A stretch of DNA of 55,528 bases, taken from the NCBI GenBank assembly GCA_020445565.1, contig JAGRGI010000118.1, positions 1 through 55,528 of the forward strand, read 5' to 3'. Position numbers and translations under genes: made by a program. Source of the DNA: Chromatiales bacterium (lineage in GTDB: Bacteria > Pseudomonadota > Gammaproteobacteria > JAGRCI01). Below are positions 43,567-51,804 of the stretch, one piece after another. Below the pieces are notes generated by a model. The model did not search any database and had not been told where the DNA came from. It was given only the letters and a program-made list of their open reading frames with translations. Numbering within the stretch: the first letter of the stretch is position 1; each line of letters opens with the position of its first letter.

Positions 43567-45077
43567 CGGCTTTTCCCGCCCTGGCCGCGCGATTTTTTCG
43601 CGATCTGTCCGAGCAGCGGGTACATCCGATCTGTCTGCGCACAGACCGGGATTTTCAGCTACAGCGGTCTTGGGGCGATCTTGCCTATTACGGATTTCAG
43701 AGCATCGGCGAGGGTGAGGACTGTCGCGATCAGATGCCCTTTCTGTGGGGTTTCGACGGCGATACCGAAGAAGAACTGCCCTTCGTCGGTACGCCCAACG
43801 ATCGGGCCATTCATGTCTACCTCAAACCCTTGGAGGAGGGTCTGATGGTCTTGCTGGTGGATGCCACCGAGGAACGTGATCGCCAGCAGGACACCCAACA
43901 GATCGCCAACGAGGTTCGCCTGCTCAACTACCGCCAGCAGCAATTGGTGGAAGATTTGCGTCGCGCACATGATGAACTCGCCATCAAGCGCGAGCAGGCC
44001 GAGGAGGCCAACCGGCTCAAGAGCCGCTTCATCGCGGGCATGTCCCATGAATTCCGCACCCCTATCACTTCGATTCTCGGCAATGCCCAGCGTGTGGAGG
44101 GGCTACTGGCCGCCGATGCGCAAGAGCTGGTCAAAGCGATATTCCGCGGTGCTCGGCACCTGCTGTCCCTGGTGGACAATCTGCTCGATCAGGGTCGCCT
44201 GGACGCTGGAGAATGGGTCTTGGCTCCGAGCCCTGTGCAACCGGGTGAATTGCTGGAAGACCTGCGGGCGGTGTTTGCCGACCCCGCCGCCCGCAAGGGG
44301 CTGGCCCTCGATGTCAGTGGGACGCATCTGCCCGAGCGGGTCACCCTGGACGGCACCCGCTTGCGTCAGATCCTGGTCAACCTGCTCGGCAACGCCTTGA
44401 AATTCACCCGGCAGGGTTCCGTGAGCCTGCAAATGAGTTGGCGTGACGAACGACTCAGCGTACAGGTGCGTGACAGCGGTCCTGGCATTCCCCGATCCAG
44501 TCGGCACCGCCTGTTCATGCCGTTCAGCAGGGTAGGGGACCGAACGCAACCAGGCGCCGGGCTGGGTCTTGCCATCAGCCGTGGTTTGGCCGAGCGCATG
44601 GGAGGCAGTCTGGAACTGGCCGACAACGAGCCGCCGGGCTGCGAGTTTGTGCTGCGCCTGCCTGCCCCAGTGCCGGTGGCCGAAGAGAAATCGCCGGACA
44701 TGAGGCATGCCACCATCCTGCTGGCGGAGGACGACCCGGACATTGCCGCGCTGATCGAGTTGCAATTGGATTCCGCCGGGTATCGGGTCATCCTCGCAGA
44801 GAACGGCGTCGAGGCGCTGGAAAGGATCGGCAGCCAGGTACCGGATCTGGTGATCACCGACCTCAGCCTGCCGAAAATGAACGGCCTGGAACTCATCGAA
44901 AGGCTGCGTGTCCAGCTGCCCGGGCTGCCCGTTATCATGATGACCGCTTCAGCACGGGAAGAAGATCTGCGCCGTGCCAAACAAGCCGGCGCCGCCCGGT
45001 TTCTGATCAAACCCGTGGAGCCCGAATTGCTGCTCGCCGCCCTCGACGAAGAACTGGAGCCCAAGGATGTCCGCTGA
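43563..45077 (+). CDS. hybrid histidine kinase (cytoplasmic, HK-REC)
   Basis: 504 residues without membrane segments. An N-terminal domain of about 100 residues with PAS-like character is followed by a short coiled coil, the dimerisation/phosphoacceptor domain with His162 (GMSHEFRTPI), and the ATPase domain (N box LLGNALKFT with Asn277; G1 RDSGPGIP; G2 GAGLGLAISR). The C-terminal receiver has acceptor Asp433 (LVITDLSLP). It would pass phosphate His162 to Asp433 to the HPt protein encoded next. The frame extends upstream to 43434, but ATG 43563 overlapping the GTPase stop is the natural start. With no sensor in the membrane, input may come from the GTPase/OmpA-like pair. Confidence 0.93.
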   Translation: MTAFPALAARFFRDLSEQRVHPICLRTDRDFQLQRSWGDLAYYGFQSIGEGEDCRDQMPFLWGFDGDTEEELPFVGTPNDRAIHVYLKPLEEGLMVLLVDATEERDRQQDTQQIANEVRLLNYRQQQLVEDLRRAHDELAIKREQAEEANRLKSRFIAGMSHEFRTPITSILGNAQRVEGLLAADAQELVKAIFRGARHLLSLVDNLLDQGRLDAGEWVLAPSPVQPGELLEDLRAVFADPAARKGLALDVSGTHLPERVTLDGTRLRQILVNLLGNALKFTRQGSVSLQMSWRDERLSVQVRDSGPGIPRSSRHRLFMPFSRVGDRTQPGAGLGLAISRGLAERMGGSLELADNEPPGCEFVLRLPAPVPVAEEKSPDMRHATILLAEDDPDIAALIELQLDSAGYRVILAENGVEALERIGSQVPDLVITDLSLPKMNGLELIERLRVQLPGLPVIMMTASAREEDLRRAKQAGAARFLIKPVEPELLLAALDEELEPKDVR

Positions 45078-45366
45078 ACAGCGATTGCAGGAGCTGCGTC
45101 TGCGCTATCTGGCCAGCCTGTCCAGCAAACTCGATGACCTGCGTTCGCACTGGATCGAGGCTCAAACAGGCAATGCTACCGCCTTGGACGAGTTTCGAAC
45201 CAAGGTCCACAAGCTGGCCGGATCGGCGCCTGCCTACGGACTGACCTCCCTGGGCGCGACCGCCCGCACACTGGACGAAGCCCTGATCGGCGAATTTCCG
45301 CCGGATGAGCTTGCGCGGCTGTTCCAAAGGCTCGACCGGCAGATACAAGAAGAACTTCCCTTGTAG
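45067..45366 (+). CDS. HPt histidine phosphotransfer protein
   Basis: A 99-residue HPt domain with the phosphorylatable His48 in VHKLAGSAPAYGL, matching HxLxGS. It overlaps the kinase gene by 11 nt. It completes a His-Asp-His-Asp relay: kinase His162, receiver Asp433, HPt His48, regulator Asp51. Last gene of the six-gene unit. Confidence 0.92.
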   Translation: MSAEQRLQELRLRYLASLSSKLDDLRSHWIEAQTGNATALDEFRTKVHKLAGSAPAYGLTSLGATARTLDEALIGEFPPDELARLFQRLDRQIQEELPL

Positions 45367-45505
45367 GGGTCTTGCTCCCGGCACGGTCGAGCGAAGTTCT
45401 GACGGCACCGTCGGCAACCCGATTTGCACCGGCGGGCTCTGCTGCCTGGAAAGGAAAACCCCCCGACCGGGGTCCAAGTCGGGTGAACACCCGAGGAACC
45501 GCATC

Positions 45506-46231
45506 ATGCCCCACATCCTGTTGCTCGCCTTGCTCTCGATGCCAATTCTGACCGCCCATGCCGCGCAGTACAGCAGTGGCGACCAGCGAGTCATTGCCGT
45601 CGAACTGTTCACCTCCCAAGGATGCAGCAGTTGCCCACCCGCCGATCGACGCCTCAGCCGCCTCAAAGACCACCCGCTGCTGTGGAAACGTTTCGTACCC
45701 ATGGCCTGGCATGTGGACTACTGGGACTACCTGGGCTGGCGCGACCCCTACGCCGACAGCGCCAACAGCCGGCGCCAGACCGACTACCGTCGCGCCGGCG
45801 CGACCAAGGTGGTCTACACCCCCGGCTTCTTTCGTGACGGCAAGGAATGGCGATCCTGGTATGGCGAGCCGGTGGCGGACGAGGAGAAAAATGCCCTCGG
45901 GCGACTGACTCTGAATGTGGAAGGAGGGACGGCTACCCTGCAATTGGATACGCCAGTGGATATGCAAGCCAAAGGTCTGCTCGGCCATATCGCGATTCTG
46001 GGCTTCGATCTCGCCACGCCGGTGGAAAGAGGCGAGAACCGTGGTGAGATGTTGCACGAGGATTTCGTGGTGCTGTTCCACCGTAGCGGGTATGGAGATG
46101 GAACGAGCTGGCAGATCGACCTCGACACGCCTGACTTGCCGGGCCGGAAACACGCTCTCGTCGGCTGGTTGTCCCGCGGCAGCGATCCGCGTCCTCTTCA
46201 AGCGACTGGGGGCTGGTGGCAGTCGGATTAG
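45506..46231 (+). CDS. exported DUF1223 thioredoxin-like protein
   Basis: A 241-residue protein with a signal peptide (about 1-19, ending AHA-AQ) and a thioredoxin-like fold of the DUF1223 family: VELFTSQGCSSCPPADR carries a CxxC redox pair (CSSC). Later family motifs include AWHVDYWDYLGW and YTPGFF. Probably periplasmic; substrate unknown. An upstream in-frame extension to 45305 is not supported, since GAGGA (45493-45497) fits ATG 45506. A small hairpin CGGGT-GAAC-ACCCG (45480-45493) touches the ribosome binding site and could affect initiation. It lies 139 nt after the HPt gene and is probably separate from that operon. Confidence 0.9.
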   Translation: MPHILLLALLSMPILTAHAAQYSSGDQRVIAVELFTSQGCSSCPPADRRLSRLKDHPLLWKRFVPMAWHVDYWDYLGWRDPYADSANSRRQTDYRRAGATKVVYTPGFFRDGKEWRSWYGEPVADEEKNALGRLTLNVEGGTATLQLDTPVDMQAKGLLGHIAILGFDLATPVERGENRGEMLHEDFVVLFHRSGYGDGTSWQIDLDTPDLPGRKHALVGWLSRGSDPRPLQATGGWWQSD

Positions 46232-46318
46232 TCGGTGCGGTGGACCTTCTTTGAGCCACGAGTATGTTAAATGCTCGGAAACCCAAAGTGTTTCGGCGGT
46301 TTGCGCCATGGGGTGCAC

Positions 46319-46443
46319 AATGTTTGGTTGTTCCACGACCTCGACGAGGTATAAGAAGAAGCCGCCCAATGGATCGATGAATTCAACCTGAGGCCACCAC
46401 ACGAATCCCTGCTCGACATACTACCCATCGAATTTCCGGCCCA
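46319..46443 (+). pseudogene. IS3-family transposase (OrfB) C-terminal remnant
   Basis: Translated in the frame of position 46319, the DNA reads NVWLFHDLDEV, a stop, EEAAQWIDEFNLRPPHESLL and DILPIEF. This matches the end of IS3-family DDE transposases (a YLF.SL.EV segment, W...YN..RPHESL and .L.P.EF). An in-frame stop (TAA at 46352-46354) and the absence of the catalytic core show that it is dead. Neither end repeat of an IS is visible. A trace of an old insertion just upstream of the dcw cluster. Confidence 0.7.
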
Positions 46444-46743
46444 GTGCGGTCGTGCCGATTGTCTGCTGATCAGTAGCCCTATAACGGGGGAGAGGGCAGC
46501 CGGGTTTCCTTCTGCAGGGTAGTCTCCCGAAAAGGCCGCGATACGCACTCCTTCGGTGCGCTTTCTTCCACCAATCCGCCACCTCCTCCCGTAAGCCCCC
46601 TCACCGGTACCCGCCAAGCCACAATCCACCGCAACGTCCCGAATTCGGTGGGTTTTTCGGCCATTTTCTTCCACCGCATCCTGACGCTTTTGTAAGTCAT
46701 TGTCTCATCAATGAGATTTTCACGCGTATAGGGGTTTCCCTCC
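46444..46743. other. intergenic region between the IS remnant and the mraZ promoter
   Basis: No gene is seen. Open frames on the minus strand (46267-46674 and 46479-46700) partly overlap the IS remnant and look like chance. A small stem CGCAC/GTGCG (46544-46548 with 46556-46560) followed by CTTTCTT could be a weak terminator shielding the dcw cluster. Confidence 0.35.
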
Positions 46744-46772
46744 TTGACAGAGAGGGGGGCGATTTCTATAGT
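46744..46772 (+). promoter_or_regulatory. sigma-70 promoter of the dcw cluster (Pmra)
   Basis: TTGACA (46744-46749) and TATAGT (46767-46772) are separated by exactly 17 nt, a near-perfect sigma-70 promoter. Transcription should start near 46779, about 45 nt before the mraZ GTG and just ahead of the MraZ boxes. It probably drives the whole cluster. Confidence 0.88.
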
Positions 46773-46784
46773 TTTGGCAAGAAT

Positions 46785-46818
46785 TGGGTCAAAGTGGATG
46801 AAATTGGATCTTTAGGGT
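46785..46818 (+). promoter_or_regulatory. tandem MraZ-binding boxes in the mraZ leader
   Basis: TGGGT (46785), TGGAT (46795), TGGAT (46805) and a GGGT block (46815-46818) recur at an exact 10-nt period between the promoter and the mraZ start. MraZ is known to bind TGGGN repeats spaced by 5 nt at its own promoter and repress it. These boxes match apart from G-to-A changes in two of them. Autorepression is therefore likely. Confidence 0.75.
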
Positions 46819-46824
46819 GGGTCT

Positions 46825-47265
46825 GTGTTCCGCGGTCGCAAAGATCTCTCGTTGGACGGCAAAGGCCGTATCACGATGCCGGCGAAGTACCGGGAGAGGA
46901 TGCTTGCGGTCGCTGGCGGGAGCATGGTGATCACGATTGACCCTTCCAAATGTCTGTTGATCTACCCCCTGCCCATGTGGGAGGAGGTTGAGGCGAAGCT
47001 GGCGGCGGTGGCGACGCAGCACGAGGCGAATCGCAAATTCACCCGCTTCATCGTACACAACGCCGAAGAGGTGGAGATGGACGCCCAGGGCCGTTTCGTC
47101 ATTCCTCCCCTGCTGCGGCAATACGCCAAACTCGATAAGAAGGTAGTGATGGCGGGCGCAATCAACAAGATCGAGCTATGGGACGAGGCCCGCTACCTGG
47201 AGCAGCAATTGGATTGGCCGGATGCCGCGGATCTGCCGCCGGAGATCGCGGGCTTTGCCCTGTAG
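46825..47265 (+). CDS. mraZ: transcriptional regulator MraZ
   Basis: A 146-residue MraZ with two SpoVT/AbrB-like halves, each carrying the DxxxR signature (LDGKGRITMPAKYRE near 11-25; MDAQGRFVIPPLLRQ near 78-92). It forms a ring-shaped DNA-binding oligomer and represses the mra promoter. The start is GTG, just after the repeat boxes. First gene of the dcw cluster, 9 nt before rsmH. Confidence 0.97.
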   Translation: MFRGRKDLSLDGKGRITMPAKYRERMLAVAGGSMVITIDPSKCLLIYPLPMWEEVEAKLAAVATQHEANRKFTRFIVHNAEEVEMDAQGRFVIPPLLRQYAKLDKKVVMAGAINKIELWDEARYLEQQLDWPDAADLPPEIAGFAL

Positions 47266-47274
47266 GCGGGCGGC

Positions 47275-48213
47275 GTGAGCGATCGGGAAGCGGTTGGTCA
47301 CCGCCCGGTTTTGCTGGACGAGGCGGTGGACGCGCTGAATATCCGCCCGGATGGGTGCTACGTGGATGGCACGTTCGGGCGGGGAGGGCACAGCGGCGAG
47401 ATTCTGCGTCGCCTGGGACCCACGGGGCGTTTGATCGCCATGGATCGGGATCCGGAGGCGATCGCCCACGCCCGGCAGCGGTTCGGCGACGATCCGCGCT
47501 TCTCGCTACAGCCCGGTGCGTTTTCGTCCCTGGGTGAGGTCTGCCGGAGTTTGGGTGTCAGCGGCGAGGTGGACGGGATTCTGCTGGACCTGGGTGTTTC
47601 CTCTCCGCAGTTGGATGACCCGGCGCGTGGTTTCAGCTTCCAGGCCGACGGCCCCTTGGACATGCGCATGGACCCGTCGGCGGGGCAGAGCGCCGCCGAA
47701 TGGCTGAATCGGGCGAAAGAAGATGACATCGCCCAGGTATTGCGCGACTACGGCGAGGAAAGGTTCGCCAAGCGCATAGCCCGCGCCATCGTGCGCGAGC
47801 GGCAGGCCGAACCGTTTTTGCGCAGCGCGCGGCTGGCGGCGGTGATCTCCTCGGCCAATCCCAAGTGGGAGCGGGACAAACACCCCGCTACGCGAAGTTT
47901 TCAGGCGATCCGCATAGTCATCAACCGGGAGTTGGAAGAGTTGCACGAGGTACTGCCACAAACCGTTTCTCAATTGCGCAGCGGCGGGCGCTTGGCGGTC
48001 ATCAGCTTCCATTCCCTGGAAGACCGTATGGTCAAGCGTTTTTTGCGCGATCAGGCCAGAGGTCGGCCACTGCCGCACGGTCTGCCGGTGGCGGAGTCGC
48101 AGCGCGACCTGGCCTTGCGGTTGGTGGGTAAGGCGATTCACGCGGGGGAGCGCGAATTGGCGCTTAACCCCCGTGCCCGCAGCGCTGTGTTGCGCGTGGC
48201 GGAAAAGCGGTGA
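47275..48213 (+). CDS. rsmH: 16S rRNA (cytosine1402-N4)-methyltransferase RsmH
   Basis: A 312-residue SAM-dependent methyltransferase acting on C1402 in the decoding centre. It has the SAM motif [12 protein letters not shown] (near 29-40), the [10 protein letters not shown] stretch and the C-terminal [14 protein letters not shown] typical of the family. The start is GTG. It overlaps ftsL by 4 nt. Standard second gene of the cluster. Confidence 0.98.
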   Translation: MSDREAVGHRPVLLDEAVDALNIRPDGCYVDGTFGRGGHSGEILRRLGPTGRLIAMDRDPEAIAHARQRFGDDPRFSLQPGAFSSLGEVCRSLGVSGEVDGILLDLGVSSPQLDDPARGFSFQADGPLDMRMDPSAGQSAAEWLNRAKEDDIAQVLRDYGEERFAKRIARAIVRERQAEPFLRSARLAAVISSANPKWERDKHPATRSFQAIRIVINRELEELHEVLPQTVSQLRSGGRLAVISFHSLEDRMVKRFLRDQARGRPLPHGLPVAESQRDLALRLVGKAIHAGERELALNPRARSAVLRVAEKR

Positions 48214-48485
48214 GTGCCGCGATGGCCACATTCGCCGGGGTATTGGCCGTGGGGGTGGTGGCCAGCGGCATAGGCAACGCCTATCTGCGTCACGAAACCC
48301 GCAAGCTCTACACCGGCATTCAGGCCCTGCGAGTGGAGCGCAGCCAGCTTGAGCTGGAGTGGGGGCAATTACAGATCGAGCAAAGCACTCGGTCGACTCA
48401 CGAGAGAATCGAACGAGAGGCACGCAAGGGTCTCGGGATGCGGAATCCAACGGTCGCCGACCAAGTGATTCTGGAGCTTGAGTAA
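48210..48485 (+). CDS. ftsL: cell division protein FtsL
   Basis: A 91-residue bitopic protein with a very short cytoplasmic end, one membrane helix (about 6-24) and a periplasmic coiled coil (about 30-75). That is FtsL-type organisation in the FtsL position between rsmH and ftsI. It partners FtsB and FtsQ at the septum. GTG start within the rsmH stop. Sequence identity in this family is low, so position and topology carry the call. Confidence 0.93.
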   Translation: MSAAMATFAGVLAVGVVASGIGNAYLRHETRKLYTGIQALRVERSQLELEWGQLQIEQSTRSTHERIEREARKGLGMRNPTVADQVILELE

Positions 48486-48559
48486 CCAAACATCTGGGGG
48501 GTGTTTCGAGGAAAGGCCACAACTGAACCATCGAAGAAACGCGAGAATACAACAACGCC

Positions 48560-50281
48560 ATGAACCGAATGCCGACGTCCGCGCTGTCTGCTCCGCTGTA
48601 TCCCATGCGGCGCTTGAGCCTGCTCGCCGTGTTTGGTCTTGCGTCGGCTGTGCTGGCCTGGCGGGTCTTGGACCTGCAAGTGCTCGATCCCGATTTTCTC
48701 CGCAAACAGGCCGATGTTCGCCATATTCGCACCCTCAATCTGCCTGCAAACCGTGGCACCATCTTCGATCGCAATGGCGAGCCGCTGGCGATCTCCACTC
48801 AGGTCAGGTCTGTTTCTGCCAATCCCCGTGTGCTTTCCCCCGATCACCCGCAACTGCCTCGTCTGGCCTCGCTCCTGGATATGCCGCTTTCCGAGGTTCG
48901 CGATCTGTTGGCCAGTAAGAAGGATAAGGGCTTTATCTATCTGGCTCGGCAGGTCAGTCCGGAGCGGGCCGCCAGAATCGATGCACTGGATCTGCCGGGT
49001 ATCGATTTCGAGAACGAGTATCGGCGTTTCTTTCCGGCCAGCGAGATCTTCGGTCACGTGATCGGCTTCACTAACATCGAGGATCGCGGGCAGGAGGGCG
49101 TGGAACGGGCCTTCGACGCTTCCCTGCGCGGTGTCGCGGGTGAGCGCAGCGTAGTGCGCGATGGCAATCGGCGGGTCATCGCCATCTCTCGCGAGATCAG
49201 CCAGCCATACCCCGGCCATGATCTCACCCTCAGCCTGGACCGGCGCCTGCAATACCTGGCTTACCAGGGGCTGGCCGAGGCGGTTCGGCAGAATCGGGCC
49301 AAGGCCGGCTCGCTGGTGCTGATGGACGTGCGCAACGGCGAGGTGCTGGCGATGGTCAACCAGCCCGCTTACAACCCCAACAATCGCGGTATGCGCACAG
49401 GCGATCGGTTCCGCAATCGGGCCATTACCGATACCTTCGAACCCGGTTCCACCATCAAACCTTTCACCATCGGCGTAGCCCTGGAGTCCGGCCGCTACAC
49501 CCCGCACACCCCGATCAATACCGGTGACGGTTGGATGCAGGTGGGCAACAAGCGTATCCGGGACATTGGTCGTTACGGGCTGATCGATGTGGCCGCGGTG
49601 ATCCGCAAGTCCAGCAATGTGGGGGCCACGAAGATCGCCTTGTCCCTGCCCCGTGAAGATCTTTGGGGCATGTTCCACCGCGTCGGCTTCAATCAGGCGA
49701 CCGGCGCCGAGTTTCCTGGCGAGGCCCTGGGCCGTCTGGAAGATGTGCGTGACTGGGTACAGATCGAGCACGCCACCCTGGCCTACGGCTACGGCCTGTC
49801 GGTGACCCCGCTGCAACTGACCCGCGCCTATGCCGCCATTGGCGCAGGTGGGGTGCTGTACCCCGCCAGTCTGCTGAAGCATGACAGTGCGCCCGCCGGC
49901 GAACGGGTGATCGACAAGCGCATTGCCGACCAGCTCTTGGAGATGATGGAGGGGGTGGTGGGTGAAGGTGGTACCGCCCCAGAGGCCCGTGTGCCCGGCT
50001 ATCGCATCGCCGGCAAGACCGGCACCGTTCATAAGGCCCAACGGGGCGGCTATGCGGAGAATCGCTATCTGTCTGTTTTCGCTGGCATTGCCCCGGTAAG
50101 CGAGCCGCGCTTGGCCATGGTGGTGTTGGTCGACGAACCCAAGGGCGAGGAACACTACGGCGGCAAGGTTGCCGCGCCGGTGTTCTCCAAGGTGATGGAG
50201 GGGGCGCTGCGCCTCTTGAACGTCGCGCCGGACGATCTTGCCTCGCTGCGCAGAGATCCGCGGCCGGAGGATTTTCTATGA
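48560..50281 (+). CDS. ftsI: septal peptidoglycan transpeptidase FtsI (PBP3)
   Basis: A 573-residue class B penicillin-binding protein. Membrane anchor about 20-38, pedestal domain about 55-230, then the transpeptidase domain with all active-site motifs: STIKPF (SxxK, catalytic Ser near 296), SSN (SxN) and KTG in AGKTGTVHK. It cross-links septal peptidoglycan. ATG 48560 lies 74 nt after ftsL with no strong ribosome binding site. It overlaps murE by 4 nt (ATGA). Confidence 0.98.
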   Translation: MNRMPTSALSAPLYPMRRLSLLAVFGLASAVLAWRVLDLQVLDPDFLRKQADVRHIRTLNLPANRGTIFDRNGEPLAISTQVRSVSANPRVLSPDHPQLPRLASLLDMPLSEVRDLLASKKDKGFIYLARQVSPERAARIDALDLPGIDFENEYRRFFPASEIFGHVIGFTNIEDRGQEGVERAFDASLRGVAGERSVVRDGNRRVIAISREISQPYPGHDLTLSLDRRLQYLAYQGLAEAVRQNRAKAGSLVLMDVRNGEVLAMVNQPAYNPNNRGMRTGDRFRNRAITDTFEPGSTIKPFTIGVALESGRYTPHTPINTGDGWMQVGNKRIRDIGRYGLIDVAAVIRKSSNVGATKIALSLPREDLWGMFHRVGFNQATGAEFPGEALGRLEDVRDWVQIEHATLAYGYGLSVTPLQLTRAYAAIGAGGVLYPASLLKHDSAPAGERVIDKRIADQLLEMMEGVVGEGGTAPEARVPGYRIAGKTGTVHKAQRGGYAENRYLSVFAGIAPVSEPRLAMVVLVDEPKGEEHYGGKVAAPVFSKVMEGALRLLNVAPDDLASLRRDPRPEDFL

Positions 50282-51804
50282 TGGCCGTGCGAGTCGATAC
50301 CGGCCGGGGTGTGCATCTGGCCCATCTGTTCGAGGAATTCCTTACGGGGCTTCCCGAGCTGGCGGTCAGCGGTTTGTCACTCGATAGCCGTACCCTGCCT
50401 GGGGGCGGACTGTTTCTCGCCTGTGCTGGCGAAAAATCCCATGGCCTCGATCATTTCCAGCCGGGACAGGCCGCGGCGGTGGCCTTCGAACCCACCGCCC
50501 GCTGGCCCGCGGAAGATGCCGCTGGCCTGACGCGTCGCTTCGGTGTGCCGGTATTCCCGCTAGCGCACTTGCGCGCTCGCGCCGGCCGGATTGCCGCGCG
50601 CTTCTACCATGATCCGTCTTTGCGTATGGAGGTGATCGGCATCACCGGCACCAACGGCAAGACCTCGTGCTCGCATTTTCTGGCTCAGATGCTGTCCCTG
50701 CCCGGCTCATCCTGTGCGGTGGTCGGCACCCTGGGTTCCGGCCTGCTGGGGAGGTTGAGGGAGACCGGCCATACCACCCCGGATCCGGTGTCCTTGCAGG
50801 CTCAGCTCGCTACCTTTGCCGATCAAGGTGTGTCTCGTGTGGCGATGGAGGTCTCATCCCACGGGCTCAGCCAAGGGCGGGTGGCCGGTGTGCGTTTTCG
50901 TACCGCCGTGTTCACCAATCTGACCCGCGACCACCTGGATTTTCACGGCGATATGCAGTCTTACGGCCGTGCCAAGGCGGAACTTTTCCGTTGGCCGGGT
51001 CTGGTGGACGCGGTTATCAACGCCGACGATGCGTTTGGCCGCGATCTGCTGCGTCAGGCCCGGCCGAGCAGGACTGTGGTTGCCTACGGACTGGAAGCTG
51101 ACGTGCGCGAGGCCGCGCCCAAGTGGCTATGGGGGCGGTCGCTGTATCTGACCCCCGGCGGATTAGTGCTGGAGGTGGAAAGCAGTTGGGGGTCAGGTCG
51201 CCTGGAGGCGCCGCTGCTGGGCCGCTTCAATGCCTACAATCTGCTGGCGGTACTGGCCACGGCCCTATTGCTGGGAGAGCCCATGGCCAGAGTCGAGACC
51301 CGCATCGCCGGTCTCAAACCGGTCGCTGGTCGGATGCAGCCCATCCAGCTGGCGGGACAGCCCCTGGCGGTGGTCGACTATGCCCATACCCCCGATGCCT
51401 TGGAGCAGGCTCTGGTCAGCCTGCGCGGGCACACCCGCGGCAAGCTCTGGTGCGTGTTCGGTTGCGGTGGCGACCGCGATAAGGGCAAACGTCCGCTCAT
51501 GGGGGCGGTTGCAGAACGCTTCGCCGACCGGGTGGTCCTCACCGACGACAACCCCCGCAGCGAGGATGGTGAGCGCATCATCGACGATATTCTTGCCGGC
51601 CTGACCTTCCCGGAAACTGCCCGGATCGAACGCGATCGGGCCAAGGCGATTGCCGAGGCGGTCAGCGAAGCGGGGCAGGATGACTTGATCCTGGTCGCTG
51701 GCAAGGGGCATGAAAACTACCAGTTGGTGGGCGACCAGCGTTTGCCTTTCGACGATGCCGCCACCGTAGCCGAGGCGTTGCAACGCCGGGAGCAACAGCG
51801 GTGA
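50278..51804 (+). CDS. murE: UDP-MurNAc-L-Ala-D-Glu:meso-DAP ligase MurE
   Basis: A 508-residue Mur ligase that adds the third residue of the peptidoglycan stem. ATP-binding motif: GITGTNGKTS (near 121-130). The DNPR motif (TDDNPRSEDGERI) in the C-terminal domain selects meso-diaminopimelate. The Lys that is carbamylated lies in the central domain. Four-nt overlap with ftsI; the stop overlaps the murF start. Confidence 0.98.
   Translation: MMAVRVDTGRGVHLAHLFEEFLTGLPELAVSGLSLDSRTLPGGGLFLACAGEKSHGLDHFQPGQAAAVAFEPTARWPAEDAAGLTRRFGVPVFPLAHLRARAGRIAARFYHDPSLRMEVIGITGTNGKTSCSHFLAQMLSLPGSSCAVVGTLGSGLLGRLRETGHTTPDPVSLQAQLATFADQGVSRVAMEVSSHGLSQGRVAGVRFRTAVFTNLTRDHLDFHGDMQSYGRAKAELFRWPGLVDAVINADDAFGRDLLRQARPSRTVVAYGLEADVREAAPKWLWGRSLYLTPGGLVLEVESSWGSGRLEAPLLGRFNAYNLLAVLATALLLGEPMARVETRIAGLKPVAGRMQPIQLAGQPLAVVDYAHTPDALEQALVSLRGHTRGKLWCVFGCGGDRDKGKRPLMGAVAERFADRVVLTDDNPRSEDGERIIDDILAGLTFPETARIERDRAKAIAEAVSEAGQDDLILVAGKGHENYQLVGDQRLPFDDAATVAEALQRREQQR

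Noticed and set aside
45367-45505. Possible riboswitch before the DUF1223 gene
   Set aside because: The region is GC-rich with short hairpins, but I could not match the conserved core of any riboswitch class I know.
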